From NCBI GenBank assembly GCA_003344405.1, contig NOWV01000156.1, positions 1-64,000 of the forward strand: a DNA stretch of 64,000 nt. The letters are read 5' to 3'. Shown here in pieces: positions 24,001-35,943 of the stretch (position 1 is its first letter; each line of letters starts with the position of its first letter). Made by a program: the position numbers and the translations under genes. The notes beneath the pieces are model-generated. The model worked only from the letters and a program-made list of their open reading frames with translations, searched no databases and was not told the origin of the DNA. The DNA is from Trichoplax sp. H2 (taxonomy: Eukaryota > Placozoa > Uniplacotomia > Trichoplacea).

Positions 24001-27000
24001 GTACAGCCTATTTATAGAAATTTTAAGGTCTAAAAGCCAGAAATAGCATCTATTTCTCAGTATCCTTCATAAGTCTAAACCGAAAATTGTTACTCCTAGC
24101 TCAGACCAAAATTTAGCTTATAAGCCAGCTGAGGTTAGCCCAGATCTTAAATAGATATAAGAGTATGCTATCTGATGATTTATCCAATACTTTAAAGAAA
24201 ATTACTTTATTTGGCTTAAGAAATATTGCATATTCTGTTAAGTAAGAAATCAATTGAAAAAATTTGAAATTTAAAAGAACATTATTATATGCTTAGAACG
24301 CTAGCCGATACTATATCACTTCGTTTCATAGATTGACCGACATTACTATTACCTCGTAAATATGATTAATAGAAAAGGAAAAACTAAAATTGCGTCTAAA
24401 CCATGACCTTGACCAAATTAATCTTTTGGTTATCAGCTGGTTTTTTATCACTCATAAGAGTTTTTTTAATTTATGAAAAAAAACATATCATTAAAAGTTA
24501 TGGCATTCAAATTTACGGCGATGTCAAACAGTTATTTTGCTAATTATATATACATATAGTAAGTGAAATCTATCTCAGATTTATAACTTTATACCACACT
24601 TAAAGTCTTTTCATTCCAAAGACATAAATATCGCTAATTTTTATGTTTCTATCTCAGCTGTTGCGGTACTGACCCGACTAGTTATTATAACTGTTAGCGC
24701 TACCAATTTTAGTCATGTTACTTTACGGCAGCTTACATCTCGATTTACAGTAGTTGCCTTCAATCTTCTGCGATTTATAGTACTCAATAGAAATCTATTT
24801 TTTTATTCAAACGCATCAGTACATGTAAATCTGCGATGACTACCAAATTTACCTATACCAATTTATTCTACCCCATTACAGTGCTGAATCAGTAAACTTT
24901 CAAAACTTGATTTAAATGTATAGGATGCACTAAGGATCATATATCTAGATATTTTAATGGTGAAATAATAATACATTGTATACCGTAACATATACAATTT
25001 AACTTCCAAAAGACCAGTAGTGTGCTACGCGTAAATAATACCTAACTACAATTTACTACACCAGGCCATTTAATACAGCACATATCCTATTAAATACTGT
25101 GGAGAATCAATATATTGATGCTTTGATAGAATAGATCCAAGGTTGATCTAATTTAGGTAAGGTTACTGAATCATACTAACTGCAAATGAAATTTCCCTCA
25201 TTCTAAAAATAACGTTGATTAGTTGAGTAAGAATTGTTAAGAATGATAATTTATTCAAATAAGTCATCATTAATTAATGTTATATTGGTCAATGTTTTAA
25301 ATAAATGCTAAGTTAAAGAGTTTCGATTATTAGCCGCAGCATATGTATACGAGTATACTACGATGACAATTACAGTATGGAAATGCATTTAATACAATCA
25401 GTATTACTAAACGAATTTTTTTAACAACTTTGAATTATAAAATAAAATTAGTATTCTTTACTAATATCGATTCATAAGATATCTTACGATTAAGACTATT
25501 ACTAATATTCTTTAAGCGGTCGCGAAAAAGATCAGAAAATTTTGTTATTGATAAAATATAATTGCTGTAATAAGCTACTATTACTATATGACTGCAGCCT
25601 TCTAGTTTCTATTTATATAGTGTTTATGAATAAAAAGGAAAGATTCTGTCGAATTATTTCTATATCATACCGATATACTATAGATTTTAAGTTTTGCAAT
25701 ACATTAACTTATAACACTCACAGTAGATTTTAATACCTACCAATGTCAGAAATTTTTAGTGGCTTATTTGTGCTTTAATTGCATTTATAGAGTTTGTTTG
25801 TAGTAATACTATCAAACTTAACAAATTTTGTGAATGAATTCGGTATATGCCTATTTAATGCAATGACTTTATTAAATAACTTATCTAGATAAATATTTGG
25901 ATAGTTGCTTCTAAATTCTGCTGGTCTTTTGCTTGTTTAAAGTGATAACAGGGCTTCAATCATAATATTACATAATACAACACTTTCCTAAATTAATTGA
26001 GTTAATGTCATACAAATCGAAATACTTCGTTATAGCAGCCCATTGTACCGTAATGCAGCTGTTGAAAGAATGACGATCGTCATACCAATTGTGAAATTGA
26101 TACTCTAGCAAAAATACAAAGCTCTATCTATAGCTTCATAATCATGGATGATTGCAAAGATCAATGGTAAAGATTAATCAATTACCTACAGTAAGCTCTC
26201 ATTAGGACAAATTTAGTTTAATAAACTAAATTAATCTTGTTAGAAGTAGTTTAATAACGTACATTGAAATCCTTTCATATTTTTAGTCGCAAAATGACCA
26301 ATAAAATTGAAATATATGAAAACTTTGTGCATTTTGTTTCATCCATTATTTAATTAAAATTAATAAATAGAATGCGACAAATCTTTTTTCGACACAATTG
26401 ATCGCAACAATAAAACGATATTTTCGTTTCTTAATTTCCAATAATATCGACCTGATGTTATTTACTATGATAGTATGGGAAACGAGTACTCTTTTCATTA
26501 CTAATGTCAACTACAGCTACGCGTAATTAAAGGGGCTAAATTGTATCAATTCCAGTCAAAAAATTTTAGACATATTAGTTGATATCTTCAATTGAATATT
26601 ATCATTATCCAATAAAAGGTCGAACAAGCAGAAAAATCTCTCTGTGATTAAACCAGTTTATTTTTGGCATTTCTTTGCAGGGTTAAGATTCTTTATTGAC
26701 TATAAAATATCAAGCGTTTATTACGAGGCTAGTAAACTGGTTGGGTAGAAATAAAACAAAGACATTCAGTTTAATAGAAAAAATCTTTATTCAGACTTTG
26801 ATCATTGAATAGTAGATATTTTTAGCATGAACAGTGTTGTTTTTGCTTTACAACTAACAATTAAATCGAATTTGATAGTTTGTTTGGAGACATCATGAAT
26901 GGTAAATGTTCATGCTTAAATTGTATTTTATTTTATTGAGTGAAATTCATCGATAATATTGAATTATGACCAAAAAGTAACCAAATTTAATTTGAGCTAC

Positions 27001-27295
27001 GAACTATTTGATATAGGTACATCTAGTAGTCCTTACTTGAGTTAATTATGTATCATGAATATTCTTAAACTAATCATTTCTATTAACATAAGTCTAAAAA
27101 TAATCATAGTCGCCGCGATGACGATTGAATTTGGAAATATACCGTATATTAATATCATAAATAAAAGGTAAAGAACCACTCTTTAACTGGGTAGTCAGCA
27201 TAATTTGAATTAATCATAGTGTAACTCTGTCCTTTGACTAATTTTTGACTTTGTTTACTGAAGTTGACCGCGTCAAGATGTCTACGTCAATATTA
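21065..27295. other. Gene-poor region
   Basis: About 6.2 kb upstream of the LGR start with no recognisable domain. The longest ATG-initiated frame, 23128-23361 (77 codons, plus strand), has no family resemblance and no supporting splice context. The LGR promoter should lie at the left end, but no clear core element was seen. Confidence 0.45.
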
Positions 27296-27362
27296 ATTTA
27301 CCATTTCCGTATTGTAGAGCTAGCAAATTATTTGCTAGCTCTACAATACGGAAATGGTAAAT
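27296..27362. repeat. Perfect palindrome, 33-bp arms with a 1-nt centre
   Basis: Bases 27296-27328 are the exact reverse complement of 27330-27362, with a single T between. Each arm contains CCGTATTGTAGAGCTAGC. Complementarity stops sharply at 27295/27363. The one-base centre rules out an ordinary pre-miRNA loop. It may be a young inverted duplication, a cruciform-forming site or an assembly artefact. Confidence 0.95.
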
Positions 27363-29346
27363 GCAAATAGCTTCCTAAAGCATTTCTGATATACTTCTTT
27401 TGATTCATTAAGCCTTTTATCATAGCGCTATTGATCAAGAATTTATTACTTCAGTGTTAGTAGCACTATAAATTGAGATAGACTATTGTAAAAACAATTA
27501 GTGATTAATAATCGTAATGCTAATTCTAAGTGATGAGACTACGGCAATTAGACAATAATTCTTTTATGTAATTTTTATGCACGTCAAAGATCGATTTCTT
27601 AATTTTGATTCAGTTGAGAATCGAAACTGTGTGATACTATTTATAAAATCAAGTATTAAATAAGTAATTATGATTTGACCATATGTGTATTATATGTATA
27701 TTAATTAAAAAAACTGATTGATTTAACAGATTTTATCCTTCTATTTTGAAATATGAGATAATATTAATTCATTAATTCTGGCCTAATGCAAGGTAAGCTA
27801 TTTCGATGGCGGTTTTAGATGGCGAATATTTATAGCTTGAGTTAACGTGATTGATACAATTAACAAAAATGAACTAATACTGATGTAATTTAACGGATTT
27901 TGTAGCGTAAATTCGATACCTATTTACAAAATTTATTCTAGACTGTGATAGTATCTAGCGAATATTTGTTTTCAGGATGACTTTTTTAGCCATTGTCATT
28001 TGTTACTATTATAATCTCCTTCAAAATTTATCATTTTTAGTTGAAACATGTTTTCTTGCCGATCGCGGATTACAGAATTTACAGTAAACATGCTAAACAC
28101 TTCTGGCTTCAACTCCTTAATAGTTGCTTACCGACGAAATCCACTAGATCATTTCTTTCTTATTATTGAATTACAGAAATCTGAAATCAATACTAGATTG
28201 CCACATGGTAATTGTCTTGGTTTAAACTATCGTATAAGAGCCGTAAAAACTTGATAATTCGCTTGCTAACTGACTTTGATAAGGATTTGTTTTATTATAA
28301 GATTCATTGAATAGTATAGTCTTAACTTCAAGCTTGCCTATTGAATGAGACTAGGGCTTGAAGAACTGAATCATAATATCTGTAAATAACAGATGATTTT
28401 AGAATGCGGTATAACCCTGCATGAGATTTTGTATCTTCTGCTATGTTTCGTGCATAAAATTATTATTCATGTAATATTGTTTATGTAAATATAGCAATGC
28501 ACGGTAGTTTTTGTAGTGCTGGCCATATATTAATGATCAAAATTGTTAATTATGTTCTTCTTTCGCTTGATAAACCAAACCAAGTATTATCCAATCTATA
28601 GTCATGTCACACAAATTAAGCCACGAAAACATATTTGATTACTTGAATATCCGTATAAATTTCGTTACCAAGCTGATACATATAAAGCCATATAGCCGTT
28701 CGAAAAATGGAGTAGCGTTCACTATTTCTATCGTATAAGCATAACAAAGTAACAGGTTTTATCGTTTCGATAAATTAAATTTAATCTATCGAGAAGTCAT
28801 AAAAGTAAGAATGAGCAATGACACATAGATTGATGAGGCTTCATAATTTCACATCAAGCTTTCCATAACTTGAGAGGGAATTTAATAACGCATCTCAAGA
28901 ACTAATAAAATGTCTATACGATATAACATCAATATCTAATAAATATTACATATGTATAACGTAAGAATTTAATTCTCCAGATTTACGTAAAGTTTATAAA
29001 TTTTAATGTATAAAAGTACTCTCATAATGATACTAAGTTGATTCTTCAAATTTTTATATTACTTTTTCAAAGATGAAAAATCAACTATTTCTGCCAATGG
29101 TATAATAATTTGCGATGACAATTTACATATTCTAATGAAGTTTTCACATCTAAAGTCGCGCCAAGATACTCGTACCGAAGCTTTAGATTATCCAAATTTT
29201 ACTTAATATCAGGTGTTTTATAATTTCAAAACCAACTATTATTATAACGCAAAGCAGAAACTTGTTTTACAATAATTACAGTGGTAAAAGTATTGCTGTA
29301 CCAGAAAAAAGCTCATTAGCGACTACAAATTAAAACTGTTGCGCTA
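27363..29346. other. Intergenic, no gene seen
   Basis: AT-rich spacer to the 3' end of the complete HEXD-like gene. A 68-codon plus-strand ORF at 28048-28254 shows no recognisable features. Confidence 0.45.
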
Positions 29347-31017
29347 CTATGGCTGTAAAATAATGCGCGTATGTAACATATGCCAGTAAAAGTCATCTAT
29401 TAAATTTTTGAGAGGTCGAATATGACGATAATGCCATTCTTCGATAGTGTGATTATAGTAGACTTCCTTAAATGCTAGTCGAGTTTCCCTATTTAGGCTT
29501 TTTAACGCACTCTGAAGGTAGATTAATTCGTCTATTACTAATACCTTGTACTGCTGATTACCAAGAAGATTTCGATTATTGCCTAGTTTGGCAAACAAGT
29601 TAGAAATACGACTTTTTAATACCCGAAGTATGGATAATAATCGATAGCTCTGACGAGCTGGCATTCGACTACATGTTTCGACTGTGTAGTCTTCAGTTAG
29701 CTCTACATGAAAGTAGTCATTGCATCTCAAGGTACAAATAGCAGCTTCACTATTAACATATTTATGGTATGCATTAACTCTAACAGCTAGGGCCATAAGC
29801 AAAAGAGTAGGAATACTCGCGGGTAAAATCTGACATGTAGGTAGAGAATAAGTTGGACGAGAGAAACCCATTAAAGAGATACCTCCTACTTTTAAACCAG
29901 TTCTTCTTAAGCCGTCGAGTAATCTAGCCCATGTGATCGTGTTACTTAGTCGCTTAACCGTTGGAACAAAGTTATCGTCGCATTCTTCAGCACCTTTATA
30001 TGCTGTGGCACCCCATATTTGATGAAATAATGATTTATACCTTTTCCACTGTGGCTGATCGAGGATATGAGTAACGTCGGGATGAAAATCTAGAACCATT
30101 GGTTCTACTAAATCTTTCAGAGGTTCCATTTCGTTAGCTGTCATACTCCTTAAGCGATTATCCCATATTAAGATAATCATTTCTGGAAAATGTTGCTTGA
30201 TATATTTACATATCTTAACAATATATTCGACATAAACTTGATTTTCATTTAAATGTTGGCCTTTGCAACGATTACAAGTTAAACGTGAATTATAAAAGTC
30301 ATGACCGCCGATATGAATAGCTTTAGCGTTCTTATGTAAATCCATAATTTGTCGTATTATCTCTTTTATAATAGTAACACTTCGATTACTACATGGGCAA
30401 ATTGTCTGGCGTGGAAATGAATCACTCCTGATGTCATGGAATTGATGATGTTGTAATAAATATTCCATTTGACCAATAACTTGAATGTATGGTATTATGT
30501 TTAACTTACTTTTAGAAGCATGAGCTATAATATCTTTGACGTCGTCAATAGTATAACTATGAGGTGATCGAGCTAAACTCAAATTGCCTGCAAATGGGAA
30601 AGAATCATCATACTGTAGCATAACTGATTTGGCTCCAAAGTAGTTTAAATGGGCGAAAATCTTTCGTAGATAATTGATTTTCACCGGATCTTTGCTTAAA
30701 TCGAAATGGACGATAGGACTTAATTTACGTTTGAATGACGGTATACCGATAAACATCTCGTAGATAATATCACGATAGACTCTTAAATCGCTTACTTTAA
30801 TCGTATTCTTACTCTGCACTCCATGATCCTTAGTTAATATATAGTCCGGTTGAAATATCGACTCATTGGAGTAAATCCACGTATCCAGATCTGCTTTAAA
30901 ACTCGTTACATCATCTATTTCTTTAACATTGATAATCTGAATCCATGCAAAATGCAGAAATGTTATAATTATTACCACCATCCATACCGCGCCATGCCCT
31001 CTTCGAAATCTCTGCAT
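29347..31017 (-). CDS. HEXD: Hexosaminidase D-like membrane protein, complete, altered catalytic pair
   Basis: A single-exon frame of 556 residues. A hydrophobic signal anchor lies at about residues 11-30, followed by a luminal or extracellular domain of hexosaminidase D (GH20) type: HFDLSKDP near 104, LQYDDSFPFAGNL near 134, IQVIGQMEYLLQHHQF near 178, and a later LPTCQILPASIP. In GH20 enzymes the barrel strand ends in H-x-G-x-D-E, the Asp-Glu pair that orients the substrate acetamido group and donates the proton. Here residues 235-241 read HIGGHDF, so Asp is His239 and Glu is Asp240. That predicts weak, altered or absent hydrolase activity. A following CNRC cysteine pair may form a disulphide. 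The core, 29809-30711, is nearly identical to the paralogue pieces at 1-316 and 3127-3484. The gene is divergent from PCMT1. Confidence 0.88.
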   Translation of the reverse strand: MQRFRRGHGAVWMVVIIITFLHFAWIQIINVKEIDDVTSFKADLDTWIYSNESIFQPDYILTKDHGVQSKNTIKVSDLRVYRDIIYEMFIGIPSFKRKLSPIVHFDLSKDPVKINYLRKIFAHLNYFGAKSVMLQYDDSFPFAGNLSLARSPHSYTIDDVKDIIAHASKSKLNIIPYIQVIGQMEYLLQHHQFHDIRSDSFPRQTICPCSNRSVTIIKEIIRQIMDLHKNAKAIHIGGHDFYNSRLTCNRCKGQHLNENQVYVEYIVKICKYIKQHFPEMIILIWDNRLRSMTANEMEPLKDLVEPMVLDFHPDVTHILDQPQWKRYKSLFHQIWGATAYKGAEECDDNFVPTVKRLSNTITWARLLDGLRRTGLKVGGISLMGFSRPTYSLPTCQILPASIPTLLLMALAVRVNAYHKYVNSEAAICTLRCNDYFHVELTEDYTVETCSRMPARQSYRLLSILRVLKSRISNLFAKLGNNRNLLGNQQYKVLVIDELIYLQSALKSLNRETRLAFKEVYYNHTIEEWHYRHIRPLKNLIDDFYWHMLHTRIILQP

Positions 31018-31258
31018 ATTGGCAATGATGATAAATGGATGTAATAATCACCTTGAAAGATAACTTAACGGAGATACCAAGATGAGCATTCTATTGCTGT
31101 CTACTAAAGTAGTTGTTTTGGTAGACTCAGAGAACAGCACTGACCAACCTTTTCTTCTTCTCCACACGAGTTCCAGTTGGATGGGATAATATATAATAAT
31201 AATCAATAATAAGTGGTTAGGGCGTTCAGCGCTTTCATCTTTCCCTAAGGCTTGTAAC

Positions 31259-31640
31259 TTTTACAGTACAACGTACAGTACTTGCAGGCTTAGAAAGCTC
31301 ATCAACTTACAGTACAGTACTGTAGAGTGAGTGTGTTCAAGTCAAAATCACTTGACCCAAATTGGTGCTACAGTGAAAACCAAGCCATTGTACAGTACAA
31401 TGTACCCCTGAATGTACAGTACACCGTTTTTAGTCAAGTACGAACGGTGCTGACAATCAACTAGTCCAGATAGAGACCGTTGCCGGTCCAGTACCACCAC
31501 CTTAGTGACGTCAGCCCCTACCGATACGGTACACTGTACTGTACTGTACTACAGTAAGAGTACTGTAACTGTCACTGTATTGCATTGTAGCGACCGAACC
31601 TTCGACAGGTGTACTGTACTGTAGGTCTAGGTACAGTATG
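31259..31640. repeat. TACAGTAC/GTACTGTA palindromic cluster
   Basis: Dense copies of TACAGTAC, ACTGTACTGTACTG and related self-complementary words, about 240-620 bp upstream of the HEXD-like start. It is the same motif family as at 1230-1400 and 53650-54110. Confidence 0.75.
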
Positions 31641-31922
31641 CCCAGGCCCTATAAATCATAACGGTTCGAACCGAACCAAACCGAACCTTTCTCAGGTCTA
31701 GTCCGGGATACTGGTCCATCAACTGGTCCAGATAGAGACCCTTGTCGGTCCAGTACCACCGCCATAGTGACGTCACTGCATTGCATTGTGCTGTGTTGTC
31801 GACTGTTCATTGTTCCGATACTGGTTAACAGTCGACAATACAGTATAGCTACAATGCATGCAGTGACGTCACTAGGGTGGTGGTACTGGACCGCCAACGG
31901 TCTCCATCTGGACCAGTTGATT
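31456..31922. repeat. Large inverted repeat plus direct copy (MITE-like)
   Basis: Bases 31718-31807 and the reverse complement of 31827-31922 align over about 90 bp with few differences, both beginning ATCAACTGGTCCAGAT and sharing GGTCCAGTACCACC, TAGTGACGTCACTGCAT and TTGTCGACTGTT. The loop is about 19 bp. A third, direct copy of the outer 59 bp sits at 31456-31514. No convincing target-site duplication was found, so a transposon origin is inference. The antisense ORF across it (31649-31897) is a by-product. Confidence 0.85.
31506..31871. promoter_or_regulatory. Three TGACGTCA (CRE consensus) sites
   Basis: Full palindromic CREB/ATF sites TGACGTCA occur at 31506-31513, 31768-31775 and 31864-31871, between the divergent HEXD-like and PCMT1 starts. 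All three lie in copies of the same repeat, so they may have been brought in by it. Function is inferred from the motif only. Confidence 0.5.
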
Positions 31923-31989
31923 AGCAGCCTAAGCTTGAGGCGGTAAAGGGACCCATGGTATGAGGAAAGCCTTAGTGGCCTTGGTTAAA

Positions 31990-34402
31990 ATGGCTTGGAG
32001 GTCTCATGGCAAATCTCATGTCGATCTAATCACTCAGTTAAGAGGTAGTCTAAAATACTAACTTCGAATCATCTTTTATGGTAGAATAATGCAATGGATA
32101 CAAAATTTCAAGTACAATTGTCGCAATTGGCTATGTTTGTCTCGATATAAGCATCACTTGTCATGTTGATCTTGCAACCAAGATTAACGATATTGATTAT
32201 ATAAAGACTTACCGTAACTTGCACACGTTAGTAAGGCAAGAGTGCAAACAGTTGGCATTTGCAATCATAATCATCGTTATTCCTGATACAAATTCTCACT
32301 TAATAGTCCCTGCTAGATAAGTATGCTATACCAGCAGAGTAGATACTCTGCTGTGTAGCATTCTATTTTTGAAAAGCTGATTGTATTTATGCGTATGTTA
32401 AGGCTAATGTCCGTTATCCGGCCATTACGCGTATCGGCCAACTTCGGACATTGGCCGCAAGCTATATACCCGAAATTCAATCTTCAATGCGAGTAATTGA
32501 TTTATTGCAGTACGATGGAATGCATTGACTAGTCTTTAATTACAATCTCGAATTGCAACCATTCAATAAACGCACTTGGAAACCAACAAAAAATGAAGTA
32601 GACTACTTTAGTCAAATATACTATAGATGTAGATATAGAAATGGACGTGTGCAGACTTATGTGTCATGACCTCGTACAATGTGGTCTGTTTAATGTAGAC
32701 ATGTTAACTTCATCTACCATCGTTTTATTTAAAATAAGGTTGATGCAACACAAAGTTAGTTTAGTAAAACTTTCACGATGATTGATTAATGACAATGCGT
32801 TTCCTGCCATGTTTAAATAGTCAACGGTGTTATAACCAGCCCTTATGTCGAGGAAGCAATGCGACAAGTTGATCGAGGCCTATTTTGTTCTCATAACCCT
32901 TATCAGGATTGCCCACAATCGATAGGTAAGGAATTAAACTAAAAAGTAATTCATCGTCAGTTAGCAATCATTGATGACTACTATGCCATATGAGATAAGT
33001 TCTGTTCTTGATCCGCTGTGACTGCCAACATTCATATAACATTACTCTTGACCTTCTAGTTACCGTATATATTGTCATTTCGTGTAAATGACAGCGATGT
33101 TACAATTAGTTTAAAACTGCAAAGTTTGTGCAATCTCAATTTTACAAATAGAGTGTTTGTAGCAATCGTAATGTTCATGCAAATCTTTATAATTTATCTT
33201 GTTTATATCGGATAGTTTATAAAGAGATACTTGATAATATTTTGGTTATAAACACCTTGTTAGGTTATCAAGCAACAATCAGTGCACCTCATATGGTTAG
33301 TGGCGCTTAGGAATTCTTTTAAATTACAACTATCAACTATGTATTGATTAGTAGTATTATACTACGAATTCAGTCATTGTTTTACTACTTGCAAACAATT
33401 CTATCTTACTGGATTTATAAGAGCGATTTTATAAAGTAGGATAGCATATTAAAGTCTAATAATAATCGTGAAGAAAACTAGTAAATGGATCGCTAACTAA
33501 TTCAATGCTATTCATTATAATCATTAGCATGCTCATGCTTTGCAAGTTTTGGCTAGTAACTTGAAGGAAGGTTGCACTATTTTGGACGTTGGTTCTGGCA
33601 GCGGATACCTAACAGCGTGCATGGCCATGATGGTAAGGACTAAGCTCTTGGTACTAAATTAATCTTCTGTTAGTACAAATTAGAAATACATAATCATAAC
33701 CTTATACATTATCTATCGAAACATATACTAGGTTGGCTCAAGCGGTAAAGTCTATGGGATAGAGCATATTCCTGAGTTGATATCGCTGTCTAGAAATAAT
33801 ATCAACAAATTTAATCCTTCCTTGTTGGAAAGTGACAGGATACAACTCATAGGTATGGTATTGCGTCTTGTACACTATCCATTAATCAATTGAATAGCTA
33901 AGCTCAAGAATTAAAAGCTATGAGATATTTCTTACTCGGATAACTGCAAACTATGATGCATTGTAATACAAAGTGTTCAAAATTTTCATTTTCTATTTTC
34001 AATATAGTTGGCGATGGAAGATTAGGGTATGAACTAGGCGCACCTTTCGATGCTATCCACGTTGGTGCTGCTGCACCGGTTACACCTAACGCGGTAAAGC
34101 AAGCCGTAATCATTAAATCAAATTTTGAATGAATTTAGTGTAATAATCAATTTACATAATTTCATGTGCGGTAGATGTAATCAATATTACTATCAAATTG
34201 ATATTTGATGTAGTTAATTGAGCAGTTAAAGCCAGGAGGGAATTTAATTATTCCTGTTGGACCTGCTGGTGGCAATCAACACCTAGAACAATATACGAAA
34301 CACGCGGATGGTAGTGTTACCAAAAAGTCATTAATGTCGGTTATTTATGTTCCTCTTACTAGTAAAGATAGTCAACTCAATGTCAGTTTTCGTCGTTCAT
34401 AG
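31990..34402 (+). CDS. PCMT1: Protein-L-isoaspartate (D-aspartate) O-methyltransferase
   Basis: Seven exons join in frame with matching phases: 31990-32044, 32821-32925, 33264-33295, 33528-33632, 33732-33852, 34008-34105, 34223-34402, giving 231 residues (human PCMT1 is about 227). The start [10 protein letters not shown] parallels the family N-terminus. Diagnostic segments are PQSIG, TISAPHMHAHAL, the S-adenosylmethionine motif [52 protein letters not shown] and VIYVPLT. The enzyme methylates abnormal isoaspartyl residues in aged cytosolic proteins so that they revert to aspartyl. All expected motifs are present, so it should be active. Exon 3 is only 32 bp and its phases fit exactly. The acceptor at 34222 (GAG|CAG) could alternatively be used three bases later. 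It shares an upstream region with the divergent HEXD-like gene. Confidence 0.95.
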
Positions 34403-35943
34403 TCCAAATTTTTCTACTTTCAATCCTAAATTTCATGTTAAGCAGGGAAATATCATAAAAGAATGAAATTCATTTATGCTATCAGAAATTGAAGATTTCA
34501 TTGTGTTTTACTTGTCATTCTTTTTCGTTAATCTATGGTGCGCGTAAAGCTGACTCTTATTTAGCGACTGTAAAGGTTTTAAAATTTTATCAAATTACAA
34601 AGTGATTCAGTCATATATAATCACTTAACGGCTTCCTCATTACTTGTTTATTTCTTATGCTGTTTAAATTATTTTATTCCTTTCGCCCGCCAGATCAATT
34701 ACTTGCGTTAGATTGCAATCTCTTCATTACAATAATCTGTGCTATAAGTCAAAGCACAGTAAGCGGTATACACATGTTAATGATATTCATATTGGGTTTT
34801 TCAAGGTTGATGGGCTTTAATGCCAGCAATCTTCACAAATATTTGATCTCTAAACTCGAGTGTATGTATTGTGCAGTGTGTATGTACACTTAAAGCGAAC
34901 TTTATCATATTTTTATTAAATAAGATGATCAGTTTATCTTCCCTAATGAAATTATTTCATCTCGGTATTAATATAGGATAGGAGATACAATACTAAAAAA
35001 TAATATTGTTATTACGTATTTAATTTCATTAAATTTATATGTTATATTACTAGTGAATTTTTTTTGCTAATAAAATCGAAACAAATTGAGCCTAACACCT
35101 TATAAATGAGAAACAGGCTATGATGAGTGCTATTAATAGCATTCCTGTTCATCATTATATTTAAACATGAAAATTATAGCAAATACTAGTAGAGTTAACT
35201 GTTGCTTACAGGTGCTATCTATTAAATTTTTTACGAAGGTTACGAAATTTTTTAAATCAAGAAATTTGCAAAATAGCAAGAACATTAGAAATTGTATTAT
35301 CGACCTACAGAATCATACTTTTAGAATGCTTGTGCAAAGTATATCAGAACCTAGCCGTTACACAACTTAAAATATGTTTTCCTTAATTAGGATAAGAATT
35401 ATGATTCATAGGAAATAATGCACTCAAGTAAGTGCTGAATGCCATGTCATAAATTAATCGTGGCAAAATAATATAATACTCAGGCATCCTTTAATATCAT
35501 CATGTTAGTTTCATAGCTTCAATCATAACTATGTAAGTAGACTTACGTCCTTATGTTGTAATAAAGAGGAACTAAATTTTAGCGTATCCACGAAGTTAGT
35601 GGATTGTCAATACTATAAGTGGAAGATAAAAGGTAACCCATTGCTGTATACAACACAGTATCTACACAGTATCTGTATATTTCCGACCATACTAAAAATT
35701 TATACACTAATGCATATGTCACAAGTGCGACATATGCAAAAGCATCGAAATTAATACAGTCAGGATATAAGTGATTCACGTACATTCTTCTATACTATAA
35801 ATTTTGAAGCATAGATATTTCGCCACCAGTCTAAAAATGACGTTATTTATTTAATTAGTTAACTTAATTAATATAAGTCAAAAGAAGGTCAGATCTTTCC
35901 ATCTAGTCGTAGAACAAAACCCGCTATTTAAGCGCCGATAACG
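34403..35943. other. Intergenic, no gene seen
   Basis: Convergent spacer between PCMT1 and the minus-strand ADAM gene. Short ORFs (34657-34893, 35167-35370, 35579-35785) have no recognisable features. Confidence 0.5.

Noticed and set aside
27296-27362. microRNA precursor
   Set aside because: The palindrome has a single-base centre, so no normal hairpin loop can form.
31663-31673. GGTTCGAACC, resembling a tRNA B box
   Set aside because: No A box or cloverleaf upstream; it is part of a GAACCGAACC repeat.
31649-31897. 82-codon minus-strand ORF
   Set aside because: It runs across the large inverted repeat; the frame is a by-product of the palindrome and has no protein-like features.
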